From assembly GCF_018403185.1 (NCBI RefSeq), contig NZ_BOSE01000001.1:124001-188000 (forward strand): a stretch of 64,000 bases of DNA. Direction: 5' to 3'. The notes beneath the pieces are model-generated. The model worked only from the letters and a program-made list of their open reading frames with translations. It did not search any database and was not told the origin of the DNA. Of the stretch, positions 1 to 8,004 are shown piece by piece. Each line of letters opens with the position of its first letter. Position 1 is the stretch's first letter. Position numbers and translations under genes: made by a program. This DNA comes from Paenibacillus montaniterrae. GTDB taxonomy: Bacteria > Bacillota > Bacilli > Paenibacillales > Paenibacillaceae.

Positions 1-583
1 CGGCATCCGATGTGAAGTATTTGATGAGGAATCGATTGAGAAAAATGCGGTTAGAGCATGCGATCCGCAAGCTGCAGCTAAAATGATTGAAAAAATTGAA
101 GCTCTTGCACAGCAAGGAGACAGCTGCGGCGGTATTGTAGAGTGCGTTATTCGCGGAGTCAGCCCGGGCTTGGGCGAGCCTGCTTTTGACAAGCTGGATG
201 CTGACTTGGCTAAAGCGATGCTGTCTATCGGTGCGGTAAAAGGAATTGAGTTTGGTGAAGGCTTTCAAGCAGCGCGCATGCTGGGTAGCCAGCACAACGA
301 TGCAATGAATCAGCACGGATTTGTTACCAATCATGCCGGAGGCATTATTGGCGGTATTAGCACGGGAACAGATATTGTATTTCGAATTGCCGTTAAGCCG
401 ACCTCATCTATTTCCGTGCCGCAGCAAACGGTCAATATGGCAGGCGAGGAGACGGTCATCCAAACAATAGGCAGGCATGATCCGTGCATTTGCCCAAGAA
501 TTGTGCCGGTTGTCGAGGCGATGGCTTGTCTTGTGCTGGAGGATCATTATAAGCGCCAGGCGGCTATGCTAGGGCGTGTCTGA
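1..583 (+). CDS. aroC: Chorismate synthase, C-terminal part (5' end outside window)
   Basis: The open frame enters from the left edge (codons in phase with base 2) and ends at TGA 581-583, giving about 193 residues, roughly the C-terminal half of a family of about 390 residues. The enzyme converts 5-enolpyruvylshikimate-3-phosphate to chorismate using reduced FMN, the last step of the shikimate pathway. Visible family signatures are GSQHNDAM, the glycine-rich HAGGIIGGISTGTDI segment, and the terminal GRHDPCICPRIVPVVEA region. The last codons (LGRV) and the stop lie in a copy of the gggcgtgtctga repeat end that recurs at 721-732 and 11113-11162, so the extreme C-terminus is probably repeat-derived. 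Identity is certain; only the start is missing. Confidence 0.96.
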   Translation, partial: GIRCEVFDEESIEKNAVRACDPQAAAKMIEKIEALAQQGDSCGGIVECVIRGVSPGLGEPAFDKLDADLAKAMLSIGAVKGIEFGEGFQAARMLGSQHNDAMNQHGFVTNHAGGIIGGISTGTDIVFRIAVKPTSSISVPQQTVNMAGEETVIQTIGRHDPCICPRIVPVVEAMACLVLEDHYKRQAAMLGRV

Positions 584-732
584 GAATTCTGAGGACAGCC
601 CATTTTGCCGAGTTTTCGTTCCATGCAAGGCGCGTTTGTGAAGGCGTACCGGGCGTACGCAAAGCAAACGGAACGAAGCAGGGGGCGAAAAGGCGGTGAA
701 AGGGGCCTCTGAGCGGGTTTTCAGACACGCCC
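572..732. repeat. Palindromic element with gggcgtgtctga ends, aroC 3' end
   Basis: A perfect 12-bp inverted repeat (gggcgtgtctga at 572-583, tcagacacgccc at 721-732) bounds 161 bp. The interior is itself a nested imperfect palindrome: cgttcc, gtttg and ggcgtac on the left pair with gcgtacgc, caaac and ggaacg on the right. No coding potential is seen. The same ends occur tightly spaced at 11113-11162, and a degenerate half occurs near 10934. It resembles a non-autonomous MITE or REP-like element. The left end overlaps the aroC stop codon. Confidence 0.75.
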
Positions 733-756
733 TAAGCTAACGATAGGGGATGTGAA

Positions 757-785
757 AAGGCTGCCCTGAATTGGACAGCCTTACT
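757..785. terminator. Bidirectional terminator between aroC and the ankyrin gene
   Basis: The arms aaggctgccc and ggacagcctt form a 10-bp stem with one mismatch and a 6-nt loop, lying directly after the stop codon of the minus-strand gene that ends at 790. T-rich sequence follows on the plus strand and A-rich on the other side, so it could serve both converging genes. Confidence 0.6.
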
Positions 786-789
786 TTGC

Positions 790-2124
790 TTAATTTGGTA
801 AATATAATACGGCTAGCATGTAGGTGCTATATTTCTTGTCGAATCCCAAAGTGATCCCAAGTTTATGGTCTTCTCCATAGTATGCGCTCTGCAATTGCAA
901 ATCGCCTTGCCTTATAGCATGTGCATATCTGTCAGTAAGATCATTGCTATACGCAGCTTCATACAGGGACTTAATGGAGGATGATGTGTACGCTTCTTGA
1001 TATTTCATTTCCACACCGTATACCTTTTCAATCCGTTCCATTTGACTTAAAAACTCTTCCATAGCGGATGTTGCGTCATTAAGCTCATAGTCTGCTCTAT
1101 GAAGCACACTCGCTAATTTTCCATTTTTAAATTCGTAAAACTGCAAACCAATATCGCCATTAATGAATGCCTTATTATAGGTTATTAATTCTGGCTTATC
1201 CTCTACTAATGTCGTGCTTATTTTTGATTTTACCGTAGCTCTGCTGCTGCCAAAAGGTACAACAAAGTAGGAATCATTGTATGTTTTTTTGTTATCCAAT
1301 TTGGAGCTGCCATTGTTTAAGTAATTGGCTAAGCGCGTTTGAGCAAGCTTTAAGTCATTGGTACTGGAATCGGTGACAAATTTTTCTGTCGCGCCGTATT
1401 CCAGCAATCTTTTTATCATGTCATCGTTTTGATGATAAGCTGCCCAAAGTAATGGTGTCCAATTAGTAGGTGACTTCACATCAGGATTAGCCTCTTGCTT
1501 CAACAATAAATTTACTGTATCCCATGCATTCCCCATTGCTGCATATAACAATGGTGTTGATCCGTTATACATCTCATCCACTGTGTATCCATTTTCCAGC
1601 CAATGCTTTAGTGCCGCAGAATCATTGTAATACGCAGCTTTGAACACTTTCAAAGCTTCATTGAAAACAATATCAATATGCTGCTTCTTGCCGTCCCAGT
1701 AGACAAGGCCTCCGCTTGCTTCCGCAACAAAGCGCAGTGGCACCATTGTTGCTCCATTTACGACAACAGGAGCTTGTGCTAATACCACTTTTTCTCCATT
1801 TACGTAAGCATTTTTAGAGTTGATCGTAAGGGTAACATTCAACGTATCTGATGTTCCGGTAACTTGCTGCTTCTCAGCATTCCAGCCAACTTTCAAATCA
1901 AGTGCTTCAAATATCGCGCGAAAAGGGACCAAGGTAGTACCTGCTTTTTGATAAGGCGGGGTGCTGAACGCTATCTTTTTGTCATCAATTGCGGCAGTGA
2001 TTGCTTTATCCGCTGCATCAACATTGGAGTGACCGTACCATCCCCAAATTGACAGCATCATTGCCAAAACCAGAAAAACCTTCAGATTATAGACAAACTT
2101 GCTTTTTTTATTCATATCATCCAT
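790..2124 (-). CDS. Secreted stalk-domain (copper amine oxidase N-like) protein with ankyrin repeats
   Basis: A 444-residue protein. Residues 1-38 are a signal peptide (basic MDDMNKKSK start, hydrophobic VFLVLAMMLSIWGW, then NVDAADK near the cleavage site). Residues 40-155 hold the paired 'copper amine oxidase N-terminal-like' domain common in Paenibacillus surface proteins, with the typical phrases TTLVPFRAIFEAL, VNGEKVVL and ATMVPLRFVAEASGG; it is a structural module with no oxidase chemistry. Residues 160-245 are two or three ankyrin repeats (GSTPLLYAAMGNAWDTVNLL, NWTPLLWAAYHQND). The C-terminal 180 residues are unassigned. A monocistronic gene, probably at the cell surface; ligand unknown. 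The domain calls are firm, the function is not. Confidence 0.8.
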   Translation of the reverse strand: MDDMNKKSKFVYNLKVFLVLAMMLSIWGWYGHSNVDAADKAITAAIDDKKIAFSTPPYQKAGTTLVPFRAIFEALDLKVGWNAEKQQVTGTSDTLNVTLTINSKNAYVNGEKVVLAQAPVVVNGATMVPLRFVAEASGGLVYWDGKKQHIDIVFNEALKVFKAAYYNDSAALKHWLENGYTVDEMYNGSTPLLYAAMGNAWDTVNLLLKQEANPDVKSPTNWTPLLWAAYHQNDDMIKRLLEYGATEKFVTDSSTNDLKLAQTRLANYLNNGSSKLDNKKTYNDSYFVVPFGSSRATVKSKISTTLVEDKPELITYNKAFINGDIGLQFYEFKNGKLASVLHRADYELNDATSAMEEFLSQMERIEKVYGVEMKYQEAYTSSSIKSLYEAAYSNDLTDRYAHAIRQGDLQLQSAYYGEDHKLGITLGFDKKYSTYMLAVLYLPN

Positions 2125-2241
2125 CCCTTCACAATTGTCATTATTTATATTAGAAGTTATTGGGCGAGATGTCTAACCAATTAATGGTAAATGGAATGCG
2201 GTGATTTTCGCAGGCAATTAAAAATTTTTGTTGTTCGCCTG

Positions 2242-2270
2242 TTGACAACGGAAAGTCAATTTCTTATAAT
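2242..2270 (+). promoter_or_regulatory. Sigma-A type promoter for leuA
   Basis: TTGACA (2242-2247) and TATAAT (2265-2270) are both perfect consensus boxes separated by 17 bp. The inferred start near 2277 gives a leader of about 350 nt that contains the T-box. Confidence 0.85.
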
Positions 2271-2330
2271 AACGATTAACTTTTATATATTTCCAAATGT
2301 ATCGATTAGAAATAGTAGAAGCATATCGAC

Positions 2331-2548
2331 CTTTCAGAGAGCCGCTGGGTGGTGAGAAGCGGTAGTGGAGATTGCTTTGAACTCGTCTATGAACAGCTGC
2401 CTGAATTAGTAGGGTAAGCCGGGATTCCGCCGTTAAAAGGATAGATGGTGATGGCCATCGAAAAAGATTGTTTTACTTTACGTAAAATAAATTAGAGTGG
2501 TACCGCGGGTTAAACCTCGTCTCTATATAGAGACGAGGTTTTTTTGTT
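2331..2548 (+). promoter_or_regulatory. T-box riboswitch, leucine specifier
   Basis: The leader begins with the stem I start (agagagccgctgggtggtgagaagcgg region, 2335-2361). The specifier loop reads gaaCTCgtc, with the CTC leucine codon at 2382-2384. The conserved T-box sequence AGAGTGGTACCGCGG is at 2494-2508 and is followed by the terminator/antiterminator. Uncharged tRNA-Leu pairing with CTC and with the T-box bulge is expected to stabilise the antiterminator and switch on leuA. The specifier agrees with the downstream gene product. Confidence 0.93.
2513..2546 (+). terminator. T-box-controlled intrinsic terminator
   Basis: A perfect 11-bp stem (aacctcgtctc / gagacgaggtt) with a short tata loop is followed by a run of T. 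It overlaps the 3' part of the T-box element, as required for the alternative antiterminator fold. Confidence 0.9.
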
Positions 2549-2630
2549 GGTCAAAGTCCGGGTTTGGCTGACCCCGCTTTATATAGATGCTTAACCTTAA
2601 TCATTTTGTACACATAAGGAGGAGTTGCTA

Positions 2631-4163
2631 ATGACTCGCAACATTATTGTTTTGGATACGACTCTGCGCGATGGAGAACAAGTGCCTGGCGCTAAAATGA
2701 ATGTTTATCAAAAGCTGGAGTTTGCCCAGCAGTTAAAGCGACTCCATGTCGATATAATTGAAGCGGGCTTTCCCGCTTCATCCGCAGGCGATTTTCATTC
2801 CGTCCAGCAAATTGCCCGCACGGTAGGAGACAGCGTATCGATTACTGCGCTTGCCCGTGCTGTAAAAGCTGATATTGATGCGGTATATGAAAGCATCAAG
2901 CTGGCGCAAGACCCGTTCATTCACATTGTACTGGGCACCTCGAATGTCCATGTCGAGAAAAAGTTCAACCGTTCCAAAGATGCTGTGCTGCAAATGGGTG
3001 TTGATGCGGTCAAATATGCGAAAACGCTGCTGCCGCAGGTGCAGTATTCAACCGAGGATGCTTCGCGCTCGGATTTTGAATATTTGTGGCGTACAATTGA
3101 AGCAGTCGTAAAGGCAGGAGCGACGATTATTAATATTCCTGATACGGTAGGCTATGCAGTGCCGGAGGAATTTGGCGAGTTGATTCGCAAAATTAATGAG
3201 CGTTTGAAAAATTTAAACGACAAGGTAGTGCTAAGCGTACACTGTCACAACGATCTGGGGCTGGCCACTGCCAATACGCTCAGCGCGATTAAAAATGGTG
3301 CCGACAAAATTGAATGCACCATTAACGGGCTTGGTGAACGTGCAGGAAACACTTCTTTGGAAGAGGTCATTATGGCATTGAAGGTACGCGAAAACTTCTA
3401 TCAATGCTCCACTCGCGTAGAAACAAAGGAGCTGATTCGCACTGCCAGATTGCTTACCTACTTGACAGGCCTGGACGTTCAGGTCAATAAGGCAATTACT
3501 GGCGACAATGCCTTTGCTCATTCCTCAGGCATTCATCAGGACGGCTTGCTGAAGGATAGAAATGTATATGAAATTATGGACCCGCGGGATGTCGGCGCAG
3601 AAAGCATGGAGCTAGTGCTAACCGCGCGCTCTGGCCGTCACGCCTTCAGACATGCGGTTGAAAAGCTTGGCTTTGAAACTGGGGATAGCGAGCAATTCGA
3701 AGCGCTGTTCCAGAAATTTCTCGCACTTGCAGATTTGAAAAAAGAGGTCTATGACCATGATCTGTTCTATTTGGTCAATGGAGAGCGCGAGCAAGCGGCA
3801 AGCAGCGCAGTGCTGTATGAGCTGGCAGCCTTTCATGTTGTAACTGGCAGCGTACAGCCTTCAGCTACGATCGAGCTGAAGCGGGGAGAGCAAAGCTTAA
3901 AGGGAAGCGCGACTGGCGATGGCCCGGTTGATGCAGTTTATAGCGCAATCAAGCAATTGACAGGCATTCATGCCGATCTCAAGCATTACAAAATTAATAG
4001 CATTTCACGCGGTCAGGAAGCGATTGGTCGAGTCAGCATCGGGCTAGAAGCTAATGGCAAGCATTATGTAGGACGGGCGATGGATACTGATATTGTAAAA
4101 GCAAGTGCGCTAGCCTTTTTGAATGGCATTAACGCAGCATTGCTGGATCGCGAACCGCAATAA
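2631..4163 (+). CDS. leuA: 2-isopropylmalate synthase
   Basis: A 510-residue enzyme that condenses acetyl-CoA with 2-oxoisovalerate to 2-isopropylmalate, the committed step of leucine synthesis. The HMGL-like TIM barrel starts with LDTTLRDGEQ (R13 and the metal ligand D14 visible). The metal-binding HCH lies at 204-206 in SVHCHNDLGLA, and HSSGIHQDG marks the linker. The last 120 residues form the regulatory LeuA dimer domain where leucine inhibits. ATG 2631 is chosen because AAGGAGG (2616-2622) is 8 nt upstream; the in-frame TTG at 2625 is too close. It is transcribed alone behind a leucine T-box, which supports LeuA over citramalate synthase. Confidence 0.95.
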   Translation: MTRNIIVLDTTLRDGEQVPGAKMNVYQKLEFAQQLKRLHVDIIEAGFPASSAGDFHSVQQIARTVGDSVSITALARAVKADIDAVYESIKLAQDPFIHIVLGTSNVHVEKKFNRSKDAVLQMGVDAVKYAKTLLPQVQYSTEDASRSDFEYLWRTIEAVVKAGATIINIPDTVGYAVPEEFGELIRKINERLKNLNDKVVLSVHCHNDLGLATANTLSAIKNGADKIECTINGLGERAGNTSLEEVIMALKVRENFYQCSTRVETKELIRTARLLTYLTGLDVQVNKAITGDNAFAHSSGIHQDGLLKDRNVYEIMDPRDVGAESMELVLTARSGRHAFRHAVEKLGFETGDSEQFEALFQKFLALADLKKEVYDHDLFYLVNGEREQAASSAVLYELAAFHVVTGSVQPSATIELKRGEQSLKGSATGDGPVDAVYSAIKQLTGIHADLKHYKINSISRGQEAIGRVSIGLEANGKHYVGRAMDTDIVKASALAFLNGINAALLDREPQ

Positions 4164-4194
4164 GTAGAGACGTAGACATCCTATTAGAGTATAA

Positions 4195-4233
4195 AGAAAG
4201 CGTCGTGCTTCCAAGAGCACGACGCTTTCTATC
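4195..4233. terminator. Bidirectional terminator leuA / glycosyltransferase
   Basis: A perfect 15-bp stem agaaagcgtcgtgct / agcacgacgctttct with a 6-nt loop lies between the convergent genes. Confidence 0.85.
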
Positions 4234-4265
4234 TAGTCGGATTGATCCGGTGTTGCAAGATTATG

Positions 4266-5342
4266 TTATATCAGACCAAGACCTTTAAAATAATCGTCAT
4301 TAAATTTTACGCTTGGATGATGCGGATTAATTTCTTTGGCTTTTTTATGATGCTCTGCTGCCTTTTTTTTCTCATTGGTACGATCATAGCAAAGTGTTAG
4401 CTGCACATGCGGCAGCCAAGTTGCTGTTGCAGGATTATGAAAGCCTAGCTCCGAATTGTTTTCAGACGTTAACAAAGCTTGTGAATACCAATAAATAGCT
4501 TCCGGAAAACGTTGCAATTCTACGAACAGATCGCCAAGCTGGCAGCAGAAATCTGGCCGTGGCGGAGCAAGCTCTAATGTTTGCAGCAGGCTGCGCATTG
4601 CCTCTTCTTTCCGATCTAAAGCGTTATAGCAGGCTGCTTTGCGTGAGCATGCTGAAATATTATCCTCTATCCAGCCCTGCTTGCCATCAAGAAATTTGTC
4701 GTACCATTCAATAGCTTCTTCAAAGCGACCATTCTCGCATAGCTCATTGGCAAAATAATACTGATCACGCGGAGTGAATTCTTCTCCTTTCTCCAGGCGA
4801 GATAAGTAAATTCTAAGATTTCTCCCCGTGACATAGCGAATCTTTTTGTGTGTTACTGCAATATCTGAACGATAACCATAGCCTTGTACAGCCAAATATT
4901 CATGAACAGGTCCGATCCACTGAAAGTTGTTGCTTCGCTTTACAAGCCGATTGCGACGAAAGCTGTAGGTTGGATTGCCGTTTTCGTCAAATGACAAATG
5001 ATATTTCATCGAAACATAATCAAAGTTGAAGCCAGGAGTCTGCTTCAGTTCAATTAAGCGGTTTAAATCCTCTGGCATCAACACATCATCGGCATCCAGC
5101 CACAAAATATATTCGCTGCTTGCTTGCTTGAAGCTATAATTTCGCGCCTCGGCAAAATGGTCAATCCATTCAAAATCAAACACCTTTGCGCCCATTTTTT
5201 CAGCAATTTCCTTCGTACGGTCGGTTGAACCAGTATCCACGATGATCATTTCATCAACGGCTGGCTTCACACTGCTCAGGCAGCGTTCCAGAACGTCTTC
5301 TTCATTTTTTACAATCATACACAAGCTAATTGTTATCAACAT
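4266..5342 (-). CDS. Family 2 glycosyltransferase with C-terminal TPR repeats
   Basis: About 358 residues. The N-terminal 200 residues are a GT2 (GT-A fold) domain: ISLCMIVKNEEDVLERCL, then VDEMIIVDTGSTDRTKEIA and the metal/nucleotide-binding LWLDADD (DxD type). The C-terminal half is TPR-like (YYFANELCENGRFEEAIEWY, CQLGDLFVELQRFPEAIYWY, AAEHHKKAKEINP). This architecture (SunS/YtcC-like 'TPR domain-containing glycosyltransferase') is common in Bacillales; acceptors include peptides, flagellin or wall polymers, and none can be assigned here. Start choice: GTG 5348, ATG 5345 and ATG 5342 are in frame after AAAGGG (5354-5349); ATG 5342 gives the best spacing. Confidence 0.8.
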   Translation of the reverse strand: MLITISLCMIVKNEEDVLERCLSSVKPAVDEMIIVDTGSTDRTKEIAEKMGAKVFDFEWIDHFAEARNYSFKQASSEYILWLDADDVLMPEDLNRLIELKQTPGFNFDYVSMKYHLSFDENGNPTYSFRRNRLVKRSNNFQWIGPVHEYLAVQGYGYRSDIAVTHKKIRYVTGRNLRIYLSRLEKGEEFTPRDQYYFANELCENGRFEEAIEWYDKFLDGKQGWIEDNISACSRKAACYNALDRKEEAMRSLLQTLELAPPRPDFCCQLGDLFVELQRFPEAIYWYSQALLTSENNSELGFHNPATATWLPHVQLTLCYDRTNEKKKAAEHHKKAKEINPHHPSVKFNDDYFKGLGLI

Positions 5343-5528
5343 CATCACCCTTTAACTTAGTCTCATATAGTGTATTAGCGGATTCATGCAAAAGTGCTAG
5401 ACACGTTTGCCTATTCCTAAGAAATATACTCATCTGCTTCTCCGGAATATGAATACCATTAGAGAGATATTTATTTTTAGCGATAAATAGAACAACAGAA
5501 AGGGGTATTCAAAGCGAAGCTGATTTGC

Positions 5529-5534
5529 TATAAT
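5529..5534 (+). promoter_or_regulatory. Probable -10 box of the thiamine transport operon
   Basis: TATAAT at 5529-5534 lies about 28 bp upstream of the TPP aptamer. No good -35 is visible (tattca at the expected position), so this is a weak or activator-assisted assignment. Confidence 0.45.
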
Positions 5535-5559
5535 GACGAATAGATTGACCAATTGAATA

Positions 5560-5657
5560 CAACACTTCGGGAGCTAAGATTTACTTGGCTGAGAGGAGAA
5601 CTGGGCTGTTCTCGACCGTACCTGATCTGGATAATTCCAGCGTAGGAAATGTGCACT
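5560..5657 (+). promoter_or_regulatory. TPP (THI-box) riboswitch
   Basis: Conserved core elements in the correct order: acttcgggagc, ggctgagagga (the CUGAGA motif), gaccgtacctgatctgg (the ACCUGAUC motif) and ataattccagcgtaggaa (the GCGUAGGAA 3' core). The ends acac / gtgcac can form P1. It precedes a thiamine-precursor transporter, so thiamine pyrophosphate binding should repress the operon. Confidence 0.95.
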
Positions 5658-5705
5658 TGATAAACCGGCTGTCATTTTCTATGTCGGTTTTTGTTTTATC
5701 AACAA
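5658..5705 (+). terminator. Possible first terminator of the TPP expression platform
   Basis: ttgataaaccg (from 5658) is complementary, with a bulge, to cggtttttgttttatcaa, and T-rich sequence occurs within the 3' arm. It lies immediately 3' of the aptamer, where an expression-platform hairpin is expected, but the stem is imperfect. Confidence 0.4.
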
Positions 5706-5798
5706 CAGATAAAGCAAGACCGGCGTAAAATGATGGAAAAAGCATGAACGTAAATGAGCTTTGCTCGTTACAAGTATTGCTGAAGCTGCTGGTTGCAG

Positions 5799-5832
5799 GC
5801 ATCCTTTCTGTACGCGAAGGATGCTTTTTTTA
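5799..5832 (+). terminator. Intrinsic terminator in the thi leader
   Basis: The arms gcatcctt / aaggatgc with a 10-nt loop are followed by seven T. It lies between the TPP aptamer and the lipoprotein gene and is the strongest candidate for the riboswitch-controlled terminator. Confidence 0.75.
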
Positions 5833-5902
5833 TGCCTATGACGGTCAGTGTGTCCAATTGGACAATACTATTTAAAAACATAGGATTGGAGAGAAGAACA
5901 AC

Positions 5903-6976
5903 ATGAAGATTCAAGCTTGGAAGATGCTTGCTCTCGTACTGCTGCTTGCTATCGTTACGGCGTGCGGCAATAATGCGGGCAGCAATGGTGCAGGAAATGG
6001 CAACAGCCAGGCCACGCCAAACGGCCAACAAGAGGGGAATAGTCAGCAAGAGGGAAATGGCGAACAATCTCCAAATGAGCTGCGCAAAGTTCAGCTGATG
6101 CTCGACTATACACCAAATACAAACCATACAGGTATTTATGTAGCACGTGATCTTGGCTATTTTGCTGAGCAGGGATTAGAGGTAGAAATTATTGCTCCTG
6201 CTGATGGTGGCGCAGATGCCCATGTCGCTGCGGGAAATGTTGAATTCGGGGTAAGCTATCAGGAAAATGTGACGTTGTCGCGCATTGCAGGCTTGCCTGT
6301 CGTGTCGCTTGCAGCGGTGATTCAGCACAATACCTCAGGCTTTGCTTCTCCGAAGGATAAAGGGATTGAAACGCCGAAGCAATTTGAAGGCATGCGCTAT
6401 GGCGGCTGGGGCTCGCCAATCGAGCAAGCAACCATTGAATCGCTAATGCTGGCTGCGGATGCTGATTATGACAAAATGGAAATTATTAATATGGGCAATA
6501 GTGATTTCTTCGCCGCTATAGAGCGCGATATTGATTTTGCCTGGATCTTTTACGCGTGGACAGGCATAGAGGCCGAGCTGCGCGGCGTCGATCTTAATAT
6601 GATTTATATGAAGGATTACAATGAAAATCTTGATTATTACACGCCGGTGCTTGTCACGAGCGAATCGCTGATCGCCGAAGATCCTGAGCTTGTACGCAGC
6701 TTTGTTGCGGCAGTAGCCAAGGGTTATCAATACAGCATAGAACAGCCTGAGCAAGCGGCAGAGGTGCTGATTGCCGCCGAGCCGGATCTCAATCCCGAGC
6801 TTGTAAAAGCAAGTCAGCAATGGCTAAGCCCGCGCTACCAGGATGACGCGCCACGCTGGGGTGAGCAAAAGCTTTCAGTATGGGAAGGCTATGCAGACTG
6901 GATGTTCAGCAACGGCTTGCTGGAGGGGGAGTTGGAGGCGGAGAAGGCCTTCACAAATGAGTTCCTTCCGCGGTAG
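5903..6976 (+). CDS. thiY: Thiamine-precursor (hydroxymethylpyrimidine) ABC transporter substrate-binding lipoprotein
   Basis: A 357-residue lipoprotein of the NMT1/THI5-like (SsuA/THI5) family. Residues 1-20 form a lipoprotein signal with lipobox VTAC (Cys about 21). A Gly/Asn/Gln-rich linker follows to about residue 58, then the binding domain starts at KVQLMLDYTPNTNHTGIYVA, the typical entry of pyrimidine-precursor binders, with GYFAEQGLEVEI and GGWGSPIEQATIE. The TPP riboswitch upstream and the permease/ATPase downstream support HMP or formylaminopyrimidine uptake. ATG 5903 follows GGAGAGAAG. The stop TAG (6974-6976) lies in the ggtagtttaaaa flank shared by the repeat elements that begin here. 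Confidence 0.85.
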   Translation: MKIQAWKMLALVLLLAIVTACGNNAGSNGAGNGNSQATPNGQQEGNSQQEGNGEQSPNELRKVQLMLDYTPNTNHTGIYVARDLGYFAEQGLEVEIIAPADGGADAHVAAGNVEFGVSYQENVTLSRIAGLPVVSLAAVIQHNTSGFASPKDKGIETPKQFEGMRYGGWGSPIEQATIESLMLAADADYDKMEIINMGNSDFFAAIERDIDFAWIFYAWTGIEAELRGVDLNMIYMKDYNENLDYYTPVLVTSESLIAEDPELVRSFVAAVAKGYQYSIEQPEQAAEVLIAAEPDLNPELVKASQQWLSPRYQDDAPRWGEQKLSVWEGYADWMFSNGLLEGELEAEKAFTNEFLPR

Positions 6977-7143
6977 TTTAAAAATTGGACTTTGATGACG
7001 ATGCGGTTGCGTTATAGCTTATTCGACGGCGAATCTTGAACGCTAGCGAAAACTGCGGTGCTCACGTAGCTCTGCTCTACGCTGCGCTCCTCGTTTTCTA
7101 CTAGCGTCCAAGCTTCTTGGTCCTGAAAGCCCAATTTTTAAAC
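6976..7143 (+). repeat. MITE-like repeat, family 1, copy A
   Basis: 168 bp bounded by the perfect 13-bp inverted repeat GTTTAAAAATTGG / CCAATTTTTAAAC; with mismatches the inverted ends extend to about 25 bp. Inside is a nested palindrome: cgctag and gaaaac pair with gttttc and ctagcg around the core cggtgctcacgtag...ctacgctgcgctcc. No ORF. It abuts the thiY stop codon. Confidence 0.85.
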
Positions 7144-7160
7144 TTTCATTGGAATAGGTG

Positions 7161-7327
7161 GTTTAAAAATTGGACTTTGATGACGATGCGTTGCTTCGTA
7201 GCTTATTCGTCGGCGAATCTTGAACGCTAGCGAAAACTGCGGTGCTCACGTAGCAAGTGCCTACGCTGCGCTCCTCGTTTTCTACTAGCGTCCAAGCTTC
7301 TTGGTCCTGAAAGCCCAATTTTTAAAC
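7161..7327 (+). repeat. MITE-like repeat, family 1, copy B
   Basis: 167 bp with the same 13-bp terminal inverted repeats, nearly identical to copy A over its length. It is separated from copy A by the 17-bp spacer tttcattggaataggtg, which recurs after copies B and (with changes) C and at 29714-29730. Confidence 0.85.
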
Positions 7328-7344
7328 TTTCATTGGAATAGGTG

Positions 7345-7512
7345 GTTTAAAAATTGGACTTTGATGACGATGCGATTGCGTTGTAGCGTAGTCGACGGCG
7401 AATATGTCACGCTACCGAGTGCTCCGGTGCTCACGTAGCAAGTGCCTACGCTGCGCTCCTCGCCCTCTAGTATCGTGCCATCTTCTTGGTCCTGAAAGCC
7501 CAATTTTTAAAC
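7345..7512 (+). repeat. MITE-like repeat, family 1, copy C (diverged centre)
   Basis: 168 bp with intact terminal inverted repeats and core. The arms around the core differ in a compensatory-looking way (cgctaccgagtgc left, cgccctctagtatcg right) compared with copies A and B. Confidence 0.82.
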
Positions 7513-7529
7513 TTTCATTGTAAGAGGTA

Positions 7530-7826
7530 GTTTAAAAAATGGACTTTGATGACGATGCGGTTGCGTTGTAGCGTAGTCGACGGCGAATCTTGAACGCTAG
7601 CGAAAACTGCGGTGCTTACGTAGCAAGTGCTACGCTGCTGCGCTCCTTGCTTTCTAGTAGCACTTAGCTTCTTTGTTCTGGCTGCAAAGAGGGCACCAGC
7701 GGAGGAGCAAAGCATCCGAAAAACGAAGAGGGTCGCCTTTAACATCGTAATGCAACCTTAAAAATTCAAATAAGAAAGCATTACGATTTAAAAAGCGACT
7801 GAAGGATGCTTAGCTCCGCAGCGCTG
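7530..7826 (+). repeat. Composite repeat: family 1 left half fused to family 2 palindrome, copy D
   Basis: It begins like family 1 (gtttaaaaaatgg) and includes its core, but the right terminal repeat is replaced after gctgcaaagaggg by a 130-bp perfect-to-near-perfect palindrome (7697-7826). The palindrome arms are agcggaggagcaaagcatcc / ggatgcttagctccg, gtcgcctttaa / ttaaaaagcgac and atcgtaatgc / gcattacgat. The same fusion occurs at 29731-30026, so the composite is a recurrent unit and not a chance junction. Confidence 0.8.
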
Positions 7827-7873
7827 CTGCTGCTACTTTCGCTTCAAAGAGCACTCAACAGAAAAAAAAGCTA

Positions 7874-8004
7874 CAGCGGAGGAGCAAAGCATCCGAAAAA
7901 CGAAGTGAGTCGCCTTTAACATCGTAATGCAACCATAAAAAATTCAAATAAGAAAGCATTACGATTTAAAAAGCGACTGGAGGATGCTTTGCTCCGGAGC
8001 GCTG
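7874..8004 (+). repeat. Family 2 large palindrome, second copy
   Basis: A 131-bp copy of the family 2 hairpin (cagcggaggagcaaagc ... gctttgctccggagcgctg) with the conserved inner arms atcgtaatgc / gcattacgat. It stands alone, without a family 1 left half. Confidence 0.82.

Noticed and set aside
2196..2225. CodY box upstream of the leuA promoter
   Set aside because: gattttcgcaggcaatt has several mismatches to AATTTTCnGAAAATT and lies upstream of the -35; not convincing by eye.
7515..7745. Open frames within the repeat arrays (for example 7515-7745 and 29716-29970, minus strand)
   Set aside because: They are translations of palindromic repeats, share only the repeat sequence and lack ribosome-binding sites.
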